Shown piece by piece: positions 16,331-25,442 of a stretch of 64,000 nt of DNA. The stretch lies in assembly GCA_002347085.1 (NCBI GenBank), contig DDWW01000018.1, positions 9,329 to 73,328 on the forward strand, read 5' to 3'. Under the pieces are notes generated by a model that searched no databases, was not told the DNA's origin, and saw only the letters and a list, made by a program, of their open reading frames with translations. Positions within the stretch are counted from its first letter, which is position 1. Each line of letters begins with the position of its first letter. The DNA comes from Desulfobulbaceae bacterium UBA2276. GTDB lineage: Bacteria; Desulfobacterota; Desulfobulbia; Desulfobulbales; Desulfocapsaceae. The translations under genes and the position numbers were made by a program.

Positions 16331-17080
16331 CTAAGCCAAACTGCCTAACTCGTCCTGTTTCTGGCTGAGATCGGAATAACTTTTCAAAACCTTATGATAG
16401 GTCTCAAAGGTCCTGAGGCTGTCAATCATCATGGTCATCTCCTCCGGCATATTGACATTGGAGGTCTCGAGGTTGCCAACAGCAAGGGTGGGTTCGGCAA
16501 GGGCTGTTGCCTGGCCACCTCCTTCCAGGGAAAAGGAGGTGTCTGCTTCACGCTTGAGCTTGCTGGTATCATCGACAGTAACCACGCCAAGGGTCCCAAC
16601 CACCGATCGGCTGCCATCCCTTCCCAAGACCGAGATCTCACCCAGGCTGCTGATTGAGATCTGATTGGTGGTGGCATCCGGGATAGTGATCTGGCCATTG
16701 CCATCATCCAGAACCGGCTGGCCGGTACTGGTTTTCAGGTTGCCGGTCTGGTCCAGGACAAAGTCGCCGCGCCTGGTATAGCGGACCCCGTCCGGGCCTT
16801 GGACCTTGAAGAATCCATCGCCGTGGATTGCCACATCAAGCGGGTTGCCCGTCTCGATGACTGGCCCAGGGGAAAATTCGGTAAAATTATCCCTGACGCG
16901 GCTATAATTGATGCCCTTGGCCTCTTTGATCTGGTTGGCTCCTTGCAACAGGGATTCAAAGCTTATCTTTGCCTTTTTGTAGCCGGTGGTGTTGACGTTG
17001 GCTAAATTGGCGGCAATATTGGCCATGGTCTGTTCACGGGCCACAGCTCCAGAGAGGGCGCTGTATTTACCTGATACCAT
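16331..17080 (-). CDS. flgF: Flagellar proximal rod protein FlgF
   Basis: This 249-residue rod protein has the axial-protein N-terminus (MANIAANLANVNTTGYKKAK) and a C-terminal helix (NMPEEMTMMIDSLRTFETYH, then KVLKSYSDLSQKQDELGS). The FETYHKVLKSY end is characteristic of FlgF rather than FlgG. It exports through the flagellar type III system and forms part of the rod. The 17081-17272 gap upstream shows no gene or recognisable promoter. Confidence 0.93.
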   Translation of the reverse strand: MVSGKYSALSGAVAREQTMANIAANLANVNTTGYKKAKISFESLLQGANQIKEAKGINYSRVRDNFTEFSPGPVIETGNPLDVAIHGDGFFKVQGPDGVRYTRRGDFVLDQTGNLKTSTGQPVLDDGNGQITIPDATTNQISISSLGEISVLGRDGSRSVVGTLGVVTVDDTSKLKREADTSFSLEGGGQATALAEPTLAVGNLETSNVNMPEEMTMMIDSLRTFETYHKVLKSYSDLSQKQDELGSLA

Positions 17081-17272
17081 AAGGTTTTGTTACAGGGTAG
17101 AGGTTGAGGGGTGCCTTGTCTTGCTCCTGTCTTCTTATCGACCAGTCTGGCTCGATTCTTAAGACCAGAGGAACATGATGGCTCCTTATGCCGTTCCGGC
17201 CATTCAAGAGGTCATGTTATTTGTCACGGCTTAGATCCCAGGCGTACTCCGCGTCCCAGACACCCTTGCGTC

Positions 17273-18007
17273 TCAGGTATAACCGGGCAAGGGATGACAG
17301 GATATACCTATGTCTTGCGGTAAAGGCTGGCGAGGTGGTTCCCTGCCGCTTTGTTTGTTGGGGAAGCAGGGCGAAAGGTTTTGGCTATTAAACCTTTTGA
17401 GCCATCTGGCAAGTTTTCTGGATTTGTTGGCAGTTCCGCTTATCCTTGGAGTTGTGACCTGTGTGGTGTCGTTCCGGCTGCTGTCGGTTTGATTTTTGGG
17501 GGTGGCTGGTGTGGGTATGAATTCACTCTGCGTAAGTTCCGGCGATGATGACAAAGGCGGTTCGTTTATTTCATGCTGGGGATTTGCCACCCTGATCAAG
17601 GTGATGAGCTGGGTTATTTCAGGAAGAGACATGGATAGGGTAGAGGCGATCTCCTGAGCACTCAAACCCTTCTCAACCATTGTCTGGAGGTAACGGTAGC
17701 GCTCAGGGGCGGCTGAGGCAGAGCTTCCTTGTTGTGCGGTAAGACGAGGTTGTTGAAGTCTGGTGGTAATCTCGGCCGCCCGCAGATTGTCATCAAACGT
17801 ATCATTTAAGGGATTGGTTGATTGATCAGTTCTTGTTTGGTTTTTTCCACCTTTCAATCCGCCTTGCAGGGTCATCACGGCCGCCTGCATTTCAGCCAGC
17901 ATTTTGTCCTTGCGGAGATTCGACCTCCTGAACATGACAGCCAACACCGTGGTCACTGTGCAGAACAGGATGCTAATCAGCAGGATGGCGAGGGAGTAAC
18001 TGGTCAT
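17273..18007 (-). CDS. Membrane-anchored helix-turn-helix protein next to fliA (SwrB/YlxL-like layout)
   Basis: This 244-residue protein has one N-terminal membrane helix (LAILLISILFCTVTTVLAVM), a short helical segment at about 30-50, a disordered region, and a helix-turn-helix at about 104-140 (YLQTMVEKGLSAQEIASTLS, then LPEITQLITLIRV). The C-terminal 100 residues are low complexity. The architecture and the position directly after the flagellar sigma factor resemble Bacillus SwrB/YlxL (downstream of sigD), and DUF2802/DUF6115-type proteins in flagellar operons. SwrB promotes basal-body maturation; a similar role here is an inference from layout, not from clear homology. Confidence 0.6.
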   Translation of the reverse strand: MTSYSLAILLISILFCTVTTVLAVMFRRSNLRKDKMLAEMQAAVMTLQGGLKGGKNQTRTDQSTNPLNDTFDDNLRAAEITTRLQQPRLTAQQGSSASAAPERYRYLQTMVEKGLSAQEIASTLSMSLPEITQLITLIRVANPQHEINEPPLSSSPELTQSEFIPTPATPKNQTDSSRNDTTQVTTPRISGTANKSRKLARWLKRFNSQNLSPCFPNKQSGREPPRQPLPQDIGISCHPLPGYT

Positions 18008-18032
18008 TGAAATTGAATAAAAAAAGTTAATG

Positions 18033-18060
18033 TTTAATTCGTAATTCGTAACTCGTAATT
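18033..18060. repeat. AATTCGTAATTCGTAA tandem repeat
   Basis: Three imperfect copies of TAATTCGTAA lie between fliA and the next gene. The same unit recurs at 23220-23320 and 25764-25797, each time between flagellar genes, and the last copy runs almost to the fliA stop codon. Confidence 0.65.
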
Positions 18061-18062
18061 TC

Positions 18063-18803
18063 CTATCCCCGCTCCCCGATCCTCAATTGCACCTTGGTCT
18101 TCAATTTGAGCAGGGCCTGACTGTGCAATTGGGAGATTCTTCCTTCCGAGACCTCAAGGACGTCGGATATTTCTTTCTGGGACAGCTCTTCGTAGTAGTA
18201 AAGGGAGATAACCAGCCGTTCCTTCTCTGAGAGTTCTTGCAAGATGCCTGCCATTATCTTGGTTATTTCTTTGTTCTCTAACTGGGCCGCCGGTGAGAGG
18301 TCAGAGCGTTTATCGATCAAGGAATCGAGAAAGGAGGCGCCATCTTCGGAGTTGTCTAAGGTCTCATTGAGGCTGACACAGCCCAGATGGCTGACCTCGC
18401 CCAATATCTGCTGATATTCATCCAGGCTGATCTCCATGGCTTGAGCCATCTCTTCTTCTTCGGGGGCTCGGCCTAATTTGCGTTCCAGCCTGGTCATGGT
18501 GCGGCTGAGGTTGCTCTGTTTCTCGCGCAGGGATCGGGAGAACCAGTCTAACTTGCGCATCTCATCGAGGATTGCGCCTCGAATCCGGTATTCGGCAAAG
18601 GTCTTGAACAGGATGTTTTTACTCGTATCAAATTTATTGGCGGCATCGATCAGCCCCAGCATGCCGGCGCTGCGCATGTCGTCGCGGTTCATGAAGGATG
18701 GTACCTGGGTAACCATCCGGCTTACCAGGATATCGACGAGATGCAGGTTGTTGGTGATCAGGGCGGAATGATCTTCCAGGGGAGGTGAGTTCATATAGAC
18801 CAT
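18063..18803 (-). CDS. fliA: Flagellar sigma factor FliA (sigma-28)
   Basis: This 246-residue protein is the sigma factor for late flagellar genes. Region 2 reads DDMRSAGMLGLIDAANKFDT and FKTFAEYRIRGAILDEMRKL, with DWFSRSLR typical of the FliA/WhiG group. Region 4 is LSEKERLVISLYYYEELSQK, then EISDVLEVSEGRISQLHSQA. Its antagonist flgM is encoded about 7 kb away, and four promoters with the expected motif occur in this window. It follows flhG after six bases, giving the order flhA-flhF-flhG-fliA. Confidence 0.96.
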   Translation of the reverse strand: MVYMNSPPLEDHSALITNNLHLVDILVSRMVTQVPSFMNRDDMRSAGMLGLIDAANKFDTSKNILFKTFAEYRIRGAILDEMRKLDWFSRSLREKQSNLSRTMTRLERKLGRAPEEEEMAQAMEISLDEYQQILGEVSHLGCVSLNETLDNSEDGASFLDSLIDKRSDLSPAAQLENKEITKIMAGILQELSEKERLVISLYYYEELSQKEISDVLEVSEGRISQLHSQALLKLKTKVQLRIGERG

Positions 18804-18809
18804 GGTTGT

Positions 18810-19694
18810 TTAGCCCCGGCCGCCAAAATCAAGGAGTCTTTTCCAGAAAAACTGGATGCCGCCCTTGGGATCGCAGGGGATCTGCTCGGCGCACAGGGTG
18901 CCGGCAAGTTGGGTAAAGGCGGTGGTGATCCGGGAGGCGGGATAGAGTTCGACAATCACCTTTTGTTTTCTGATCGCGTCAATCATTTGACGGTCAGCGG
19001 GGATTGAGCCCAGGAAATCAATAGAGATGTCAAGATAGCGATTGGAGACCATAGTCAGCTTGCGATAGACGTCGAGGGCCTCTTCGTCGGTCTGCACTTG
19101 ATTGACGACCAGGTTGAACCGTTTTTCATGGTATTGGGTAGAGAGCAGTTTCATCAAGGCGTAGGCGTCGGTGATTGCCGTGGGGTCTGGGGTGGTGACC
19201 ACCAGGATCTCCTGGGCGGCGGTATTGAAGTAGGTGACATTTTCCGAGATACCGGCCTCGGTATCAATGAGCACAAAATCAAAATCATTGTGCATGAGGT
19301 CGAGACCATCGAGCAGCCGTTGTTTCTGGTGGGAATCGAGGTGGGTGAAATTCTGGACCCCTGATCCTGCCGGCAAAATTTTGACACCATCGGGGCCATC
19401 CACCATGATGGCGCTCAACTCCTGCTCACCGGAGAAGAAATGATTGAGATTGTACTTGGGGGCCAGGCCAAAGACCACATCAATATTGGCCAGTCCCAGA
19501 TCGGCGTCAAGGATCAGGACTTTTTTGCCAAGTCTGGCCAAGGCCACGGCGGTGTTGGCTGTGACCGCGGTCTTGCCCACCCCGCCCTTGCCGCTGGTAA
19601 TGGCATAGACCCGGGTGGCCCGATCTTTCTGGAGGATGGCGGCAGGAGAGGCGGTCGCTCCCATGGCTCGAAGTGTTGTTGCCTGGTCTGTCAT
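18810..19694 (-). CDS. flhG: MinD-like ATPase FlhG (flagellar number regulator)
   Basis: This 294-residue ParA/MinD-family ATPase limits flagellar number together with FlhF. The deviant Walker A motif is TSGKGGVGKTAVTANTAVAL, followed by KKVLILDADLGLANIDVVFG. The DTEAGI segment gives the second metal-binding Asp. The ATG overlaps the flhF stop codon by four bases (ATGA), implying coupled translation. In some gammaproteobacteria the homologue FleN restrains the sigma-54 activator; a comparable activator is encoded here at 46893. Confidence 0.95.
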   Translation of the reverse strand: MTDQATTLRAMGATASPAAILQKDRATRVYAITSGKGGVGKTAVTANTAVALARLGKKVLILDADLGLANIDVVFGLAPKYNLNHFFSGEQELSAIMVDGPDGVKILPAGSGVQNFTHLDSHQKQRLLDGLDLMHNDFDFVLIDTEAGISENVTYFNTAAQEILVVTTPDPTAITDAYALMKLLSTQYHEKRFNLVVNQVQTDEEALDVYRKLTMVSNRYLDISIDFLGSIPADRQMIDAIRKQKVIVELYPASRITTAFTQLAGTLCAEQIPCDPKGGIQFFWKRLLDFGGRG

Positions 19695-21127
19695 TGTTTG
19701 CTGGTTGTTGTTTGATGGTTATGGGACATGATGTGTTCCTGTGCGGGGTGTGAAGGTGACAAGGGTGAGAGTATCAGATCGGCCACGAGTGCGCGGCTTG
19801 CGGCCAGCAGATCTTCGGGGACTCGCTGACCATTCGTGATCCAGGAAAAAGGGATGGCGCGGTCCGGGTCGTGCATCTGGATGTCGAGCAGTATTCCCAG
19901 GGTGGAGCATTCATCGGTCTTGGTGATGATGGCCTGGTCGATCCCGAGCCGGCCAAAGCGTTTGATGGCCTCGAAGAGCTCAGACCTTCTGGTGGTGGCG
20001 GAAAGGACCAGGTGCTTGTCAATGGCCAGGTCGGGGCGGAGAAAGGTGGCGAGCTCCTCGATGCAGAGGGTGTCCCTGGGGCTGCGACCGGCGGTGTCGA
20101 TCAGGATGAGCTCTTTGTCGTGATGGCGGACAAGGGCCTGTTCTAATTGTTCAGGGGTGATCACCACCTCGACCGGCAGATTCATGATCGCGCCGTAAAC
20201 CTTCAGTTGCTCAACGGCGGCGATGCGGTAGGTGTCAATGGTGATCAGGGCGATTGAGCTGGAAACAGTGCTCAGGTAATGGGCGGCGATCTTGGCCAGG
20301 GTGGTGGTCTTGCCGACTCCGGTCGGGCCGACCAGGGCCAGACGGTGTTGGCCCTTTTTCCTGGTCAAGGATTGAGGGCTCACGTGCAGGCGGTCTGTGA
20401 GAGTCTCGTGCAGTAAACCCTGCTGGGTTGCGGTGTTGTTCCATTGTTCTTCCGGGGGCAGCATCTCCAGTGTGGCGGCGCTTATCCCTTGGGCTGTGGT
20501 CTCGCTGATCCCTTGGGCAAGGAGTTGGGCGAGGAGCTGGGTGTTGTTGTCATTCGTGGTGTCCGGGCCAGTTACAGGTTGTTCCTGGGGGCAGGAATCT
20601 CTTTCCTTGTCCTGTTCCTTCAGCTCTGGTCGCTCCTGCGCCGTCAATGGCGCCTGCGACACTAAGCCGTCATTCGTGTCCGTCGTTTTCTGCTCTCTAC
20701 CCAGTTGGGCCATCTCCAGCCCCAGCTTTTTCACCATTTCTTTGAGCTCGTCCATCTCCTTGTGCATCTCGGGGTGTGTTGCCTGAGAATGAGCTGGTTC
20801 GGGGTGGAGACGGAACTGGGAATCATAGGTGATGGCCTGTCCTTGCGGTGCAGGTGTCTTTGGCCTGACGGTGTCGTCGGCCCATTGGGTAAAGGCTTTT
20901 TTACGGGGCGAGACGGCCATCCGTGCCTGGGACTGGTATCCCGCTTGGGCCTCGGGCCAGGGTGAATCAACGGCGGCGGTGATTTCAAGGGTCGGCTTTC
21001 CCAAGATCCCTAACTTGCCATTGCGGATGGTCCGGGTGGAGAGGATGAGTGCGTCCGGGCCCAAGGTGTCCTTGACCAATTTCAGGCCCGAGGTCATGTC
21101 TGTTGATTCAAAGATTTTAACTTGCAT
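19691..21127 (-). CDS. flhF: SRP-type GTPase FlhF
   Basis: This 478-residue protein is FlhF, the signal-recognition-type GTPase that places flagella at the pole. The N-terminal basic B domain starts MQVKIFESTDMTSGLKLVKD. A Gln/Glu-rich linker of about 150 residues follows. The NG domain has RLALVGPTGVGKTTTLAKIA, LITIDTYRIAAVEQL, LILIDTAGRSPRD and TKTDECSTLG. The start overlaps the end of flhA by 11 bases. Confidence 0.95.
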   Translation of the reverse strand: MQVKIFESTDMTSGLKLVKDTLGPDALILSTRTIRNGKLGILGKPTLEITAAVDSPWPEAQAGYQSQARMAVSPRKKAFTQWADDTVRPKTPAPQGQAITYDSQFRLHPEPAHSQATHPEMHKEMDELKEMVKKLGLEMAQLGREQKTTDTNDGLVSQAPLTAQERPELKEQDKERDSCPQEQPVTGPDTTNDNNTQLLAQLLAQGISETTAQGISAATLEMLPPEEQWNNTATQQGLLHETLTDRLHVSPQSLTRKKGQHRLALVGPTGVGKTTTLAKIAAHYLSTVSSSIALITIDTYRIAAVEQLKVYGAIMNLPVEVVITPEQLEQALVRHHDKELILIDTAGRSPRDTLCIEELATFLRPDLAIDKHLVLSATTRRSELFEAIKRFGRLGIDQAIITKTDECSTLGILLDIQMHDPDRAIPFSWITNGQRVPEDLLAASRALVADLILSPLSPSHPAQEHIMSHNHQTTTSKQ

Positions 21128-23213
21128 CGAGGGTCACCGTGCCCAGGGAGCGGACTTTCAGGTTCGGGGTAATCTCGTTGTGCGAAAGTACCGTAAGCGA
21201 CGGGTAGTAGCGTTCGGTCAGTTTGCGCACATGGGGCCGGATCTGGGGGGCGGCGAGCAGGGTGGGGCGCTGGCCGCCGCTGAACAGGCCGATGGCCTGA
21301 CCGATGGAGTCGAGGATGTTTTGGGCCGTATTGGGATCAATGGCCAGGTAGCTGCCGGACTCCTTGTGCTGAATGGCCTTGCTGATCGCGTCTTCCACCG
21401 GTTTGGCCAGGGTGATCAGCGGGATGACACCATTGGTGGCCAGACCGGCGCTGATGGTACGGGCCAGGGCGTGACGCACATACTCGGTGAGGACGTCATG
21501 GTCGCGGGTCATCGGAGCCCAGTCGGCCATGGTCTCCAGGATGGTACGCAGGTCGCGGATAGAGACCCCTTCGGCCAGAAGATTCTGGAGGATGCGCATG
21601 ATGACACCCAGGGAGAGGACGCCAGGCACCAGCTCTTCCACGAGTTTGGGGTAGGTCTTGGCCAGATTGTCGAGCAGGTTCTGCACTTCCTGGCGGCCAA
21701 TCAGTTCGTGGCCATGCTGTTTGATGATCTCGCTGATATGGGTGGCCATGACCGTGGCGCAGTCAACAACGGTGTAGCCGGCAATCTGGGCCCGTTCTTT
21801 TTTGTCGTCGGTAATCCAGATAGCGGGCAGGCCAAAGGCCGGCTCGATGGTGGCGATGCCCTTGATGGTCTCGGTCACCATGCCGGGATCCATGGCCATG
21901 TAATGGCCGGGGAGCATCTCGGCCTCGGCGATCTTGATTCCTTTCAGGGCCAGGGTGTATTGATTGGGGTTGAGCTGGAGATTGTCCTTGATATGCACCG
22001 GCGGGACAATAAAGCCATTATTCATGGCGAACTGCTTGCGGATGGACTGGATGCGGGTAAGCAGCTCGCCGTTCTGGGACGAATCGACGAAAGGAATCAG
22101 GCCGTACCCCACCTCCAGCTCCAGGAGATCGACATTGAGCATCTCCTCATAGTTTTCGGCAACCGGCATCGGGGCCTCTTGCGGCTTTTCGACCACGACT
22201 TCGGCTTGTTGCCGTTTGGTCTTGTCCAGTTGCCAGGCCATAAGGGCCAAGGAGATAGCGAGGAGCATAAACGGGACAAAAGGGAAGCCGGGGATGAGGG
22301 CAAAGACCAGGAGGATCCCGGAGACCACCCAGAGGGCCACGGAATAACGGCTGAACTGAATCTTGATGTCGGCGCCGAAATCATTGTCGCCGGAGGAACG
22401 GGTGACCAGCAGACCGGCGGCGGTCGAGATGATGAGGGCGGGAACTTGACCCACCAGGCCATCGCCGACGGTAAGGATGGTGTAGTTTTTGGCGGCCTCG
22501 ACTATGGGCATGTCCTTTTGCAGGACACCAATAACAAAGCCGGCGCCGATATTTATGAACGTGATGATAATGCCTGCTATGGCATCTCCCTTGACAAACT
22601 TGGAGGCACCGTCCATGGCCCCATGAAAGCTGGCCTCAGACGAGACCAACTCCCGTCTTTTTTTGGCCTCGGCCTCATTGATCAGTCCGGCGTTGAGATC
22701 GGCATCAATGGCCATCTGCTTGCCGGGCATGGCATCGAGGGTGAACCTTGCCGCGACTTCGGCTACCCGGCCGGCGCCCTTGGTGATAACCATGAAATTG
22801 ATCAGGACCAGGATGGCAAAGATTACCAGCCCCACCACATAGTTACCGCCGACGACAAACTGGCCGAATGATTCAATCACCGCGCCGGCCGCATCTGGTC
22901 CTTCGTTGCCGCGCATGAGGATCAGGCGGGTGGAGGCCACATTCAGGGCCAGACGGAAGAGGGTGGTGGCCAGCAGGATAGCCGGAAAGATGGAAAAGTC
23001 AGTGGCCCTGATCGTGTAAATGCTGATGACGAGGATCAGCAGGGCAATCGTGATGTTGGCGGAGAGAAAGAGGTCGAGCAGGATTGGCGGGAGCGGGATG
23101 ATCATGATCATCAGGATCGAGACCATGCCTACGGCTGCCATGATATCCGTACGCTTCAACAGGTCGTTCCATTGCAGACTGCCGAATATCTGTCGTTTTT
23201 CTGTCAGTTCCAT
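21117..23213 (-). CDS. flhA: Flagellar export gate protein FlhA
   Basis: This 698-residue protein is the FlhA export gate. The N-terminal 320 residues hold about eight membrane helices and the FHIPEP-family core (LTIGDG-type segment ILTVGDGLVGQVPALIISTA, and KGAGRVAEVAARFTLDAMPG). The C-terminal cytoplasmic domain ends ITPNLKVRSLGTVTLDAS and includes VPGVLSLGVIMRILQNLLAE. FlhA uses the proton gradient for export and docks chaperone-substrate complexes. A long antisense frame over this gene (20829-22871 plus) is a composition shadow. Confidence 0.97.
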   Translation of the reverse strand: MELTEKRQIFGSLQWNDLLKRTDIMAAVGMVSILMIMIIPLPPILLDLFLSANITIALLILVISIYTIRATDFSIFPAILLATTLFRLALNVASTRLILMRGNEGPDAAGAVIESFGQFVVGGNYVVGLVIFAILVLINFMVITKGAGRVAEVAARFTLDAMPGKQMAIDADLNAGLINEAEAKKRRELVSSEASFHGAMDGASKFVKGDAIAGIIITFINIGAGFVIGVLQKDMPIVEAAKNYTILTVGDGLVGQVPALIISTAAGLLVTRSSGDNDFGADIKIQFSRYSVALWVVSGILLVFALIPGFPFVPFMLLAISLALMAWQLDKTKRQQAEVVVEKPQEAPMPVAENYEEMLNVDLLELEVGYGLIPFVDSSQNGELLTRIQSIRKQFAMNNGFIVPPVHIKDNLQLNPNQYTLALKGIKIAEAEMLPGHYMAMDPGMVTETIKGIATIEPAFGLPAIWITDDKKERAQIAGYTVVDCATVMATHISEIIKQHGHELIGRQEVQNLLDNLAKTYPKLVEELVPGVLSLGVIMRILQNLLAEGVSIRDLRTILETMADWAPMTRDHDVLTEYVRHALARTISAGLATNGVIPLITLAKPVEDAISKAIQHKESGSYLAIDPNTAQNILDSIGQAIGLFSGGQRPTLLAAPQIRPHVRKLTERYYPSLTVLSHNEITPNLKVRSLGTVTLDAS

Positions 23214-23219
23214 GTTTTT

Positions 23220-23320
23220 GAATTACGAATTACGAATTACGAATTATGAAATTACTCTGGTTCCCATGCATCACAAGGAATGTAAGATAATTCGTAATTC
23301 GTAATTCCAAATTCGTAATT
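23220..23320. repeat. Inverted AATTACGAATTACGAA repeats between flhB and flhA
   Basis: The left part (23221-23250) has three to four copies of AATTACG. The right part (23289-23320) has the reverse complement AATTCGTAATTCGTAATT, so the spacer could fold into a long hairpin. A partial GGTTCCCATG element lies between them. Confidence 0.65.
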
Positions 23321-23324
23321 GTCT

Positions 23325-24389
23325 CTACTTGCCTTTCAGTGAATAGATATGGGCCAGGATTTCGGCTACCGCCTTGAACATCTCTTCGGGAATGGCGGCT
23401 CCCAGATCAAGTTTATGCAATAATCGGGCCACTGGTGGATTTTCGATGAGCGGGACATTGTTTTCGCGGGCGATTTCACGAATCCGCATGGCCACGAAAT
23501 CAGCGCCTTTTGCAACAACAATCGGGGCGATCATCGTCGCCGCATCATATTTAATGGCGACGGCGTAGTGGGTCGGGTTAGTGATCACGGCGTCGGCCTT
23601 GGGGACTTCCGCCATCATCCGCTTCCGGGCCATCTGTTGCTGCAGGGCCCGGATCTGGGCCTTGATGTGGGGATCGCCCTCGCTTTCCTTGAACTCCTCC
23701 TTCTGCTCCTGTTTGGTCATCTTTAATTTTTGCTCCATTTCCCAGCGGACAAAGAGAAAATCAATAAAGGCGAGCAGGATGAGCAGGGCGCAGATCTTGG
23801 TCAGGATAAGTACGGCGGTCTTGGCCAGGAAGAGCATGGTGGCGCCGGCACTGGTATCGACCAGGATCAGGGCCTCGTTAAACTTGGTCAGTACTGTGGA
23901 GAAGGCAATCCAGCCAATGAGTGAGACCTTGGCGATGGATTTGATGCTCTCTATCAGGGAGCGTTTGGAGAAAAGGCGACTCATGCCTCCAATGGGGTCG
24001 AGTTTGCTGAAATCTGGGAAAAGTGGCTTGGCGGTAAGCAACCAGCCAAATTGGAAAAAACTGGAAAAAAAGCCAATGATCAGGACTAATAAGAATAACG
24101 GGCCTAACAAAAGGGCCATTTCTTTGGTGATGTAAATTGACAGATTGGTGGTCGCTGATGGTGTTCCCGAATATTCCCAGGAAGACCGCCAGGTTGAGGC
24201 CACAAGGGTAGTGAGACTATCCCAGAAATGGGGCATGTAGAAGAGCCAGAAGAGCAGGGTCAGGCTGAAGAGGGCGGCAGTCTGCACCTCTTTGCTTTGG
24301 GCCACCTGGCCTTTCTGGCGAAAATCTTCCCGCCGCTTCGCCGACGGGTCTTCGGTGCGTTCTCCCCCGGTGGGGGCTTCTTCGGCCAT
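23325..24389 (-). CDS. flhB: Flagellar export switch protein FlhB
   Basis: This 354-residue protein is FlhB, which switches export from rod/hook to filament substrates. It has four membrane helices within residues about 35-215 and a cytoplasmic C-domain with the autocleavage motif NPTH (DAVITNPTHYAVAIKYD). The N-terminus GERTEDPSAKRREDFRQKGQ is diagnostic. Its partner in length control, fliK, is at 31817-33274. It lies between fliR and flhA in the usual order. Confidence 0.97.
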   Translation of the reverse strand: MAEEAPTGGERTEDPSAKRREDFRQKGQVAQSKEVQTAALFSLTLLFWLFYMPHFWDSLTTLVASTWRSSWEYSGTPSATTNLSIYITKEMALLLGPLFLLVLIIGFFSSFFQFGWLLTAKPLFPDFSKLDPIGGMSRLFSKRSLIESIKSIAKVSLIGWIAFSTVLTKFNEALILVDTSAGATMLFLAKTAVLILTKICALLILLAFIDFLFVRWEMEQKLKMTKQEQKEEFKESEGDPHIKAQIRALQQQMARKRMMAEVPKADAVITNPTHYAVAIKYDAATMIAPIVVAKGADFVAMRIREIARENNVPLIENPPVARLLHKLDLGAAIPEEMFKAVAEILAHIYSLKGK

Positions 24390-24487
24390 GGTGAATTATG
24401 CAGGTGTGGAGGTTGAAGGTTGTGAAAGGCAGGACAAGCAAAAGGGAAAAGATGGCAGTAGCGTCCGCCTTCAGCCTGTTTTCCTTG

Positions 24488-25267
24488 TCAAAGATACTGC
24501 AACATGGTGAGGATGCGTTCTCCGAGTGAGTCAAATTCCCGTCTTAAAAGGCTGGTGATCATGTCGAGCGTCAAAGCCATGACAACAAAAGAGATACCGA
24601 TGTTGAGTGGGAAGGAGAGCATGAAGACATTGAGCTGGGGAAAGACACGGGCCAGGACACCCAAGATGAGCCCTGAAAGCAGGAGCACCGCAAGGACAGG
24701 CGCACTAAACTGGACGCCTAAGGCCAGCATTCGGGAGGTGAGCTCCATGAGATAGGGGATGGCCTCTCCCGAGAGATTCAGATTGCCAGGGGGCAGGAGT
24801 TGGTAGGAACGGGCGGCGGTCTTGATGAAGATATGATGACCGTCAATGGCCAGAAAGATAAGAATGGCAAAGACGTTCTGAAACTGCGAGATCAGGGCGA
24901 CCTGGCTCTCGTGCTGGGGGTCAAAGACATTGGCGGCGGCAAAACCCATCTGGTAGCCGATGATGGTGCCGCCAAACTCGACGGCGGTAAAGACCAGTCT
25001 GGACATGAGGCCAAGAAGCAGGCCCAGCAAGGTCTCACTGATGGTCAGCAGGAGCAGGGAAATCGGATTGAAGTCGATCGCCTTGGGCAAGGCCGGGGCG
25101 AGGATGGGGAAAAGCAGCAGGGCGATGGTAAAGACGGCGCCGACCTTTACCCGGGCCGGGGTCTGATTGCCGAAATAGACGGGAATGGCGCCAATAAAAC
25201 CGGCCACCCGAGCCAGGCAGACCAGAAAACTCTGGAACTGATCAATGGGGATAAGTTGGAGATCCAT
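24488..25267 (-). CDS. fliR: Flagellar export protein FliR
   Basis: This 259-residue integral membrane protein is FliR, part of the FliPQR export channel. Motifs are FLVCLARVAGFIGAIPVYFG, KVGAVFTIALLLFPIL and EFGGTIIGYQMGFAAANVFD. It has about six hydrophobic helices. It is separated from fliQ by a 170-base gap filled by a composite hairpin repeat, although fliP-fliQ-fliR are normally contiguous. Confidence 0.95.
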   Translation of the reverse strand: MDLQLIPIDQFQSFLVCLARVAGFIGAIPVYFGNQTPARVKVGAVFTIALLLFPILAPALPKAIDFNPISLLLLTISETLLGLLLGLMSRLVFTAVEFGGTIIGYQMGFAAANVFDPQHESQVALISQFQNVFAILIFLAIDGHHIFIKTAARSYQLLPPGNLNLSGEAIPYLMELTSRMLALGVQFSAPVLAVLLLSGLILGVLARVFPQLNVFMLSFPLNIGISFVVMALTLDMITSLLRREFDSLGERILTMLQYL

Positions 25268-25299
25268 TGGCGGTTTGAACTGCTCCTTGTACAGAATAT

Positions 25300-25442
25300 G
25301 ATCTACGGCAGATGTATCCTGCCTGACGCCACGTCAGAAAACAGCAGAACTGATTGCTTGCTGTTTTCTGGGCGTTGCATAAGAGACCGTAAGCCAAACA
25401 AGCAAGAAAAGGACCTTGCTTGTTTGGCTTACGGTCTCTAAA
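25300..25442 (-). repeat. Composite hairpin repeat between fliQ and fliR, with perfect 25-base arms
   Basis: Read on the minus strand the element begins TTTAGAGACCGTAAGCC, with TAG being the fliQ stop codon. Hairpin A has perfect 25-base arms (25439-25415 and 25406-25382) around an eight-base loop. Then CTTATGCAACG, hairpin B with AGAAAACAGCA arms and a loop containing CAATCAGTTC, and the tail GGCAGGATACATCTGCC. It lies inside a transcription unit, so it is probably transcribed. The 25-pair hairpin lacks a following T run, so it is not an obvious terminator. Confidence 0.85.

Noticed and set aside
20829..22871. 680-codon open frame on the plus strand opposite flhA
   Set aside because: It lies wholly over flhF/flhA, has a repetitive Gly/Asp-rich translation without domains, and arises from the codon bias of flhA.
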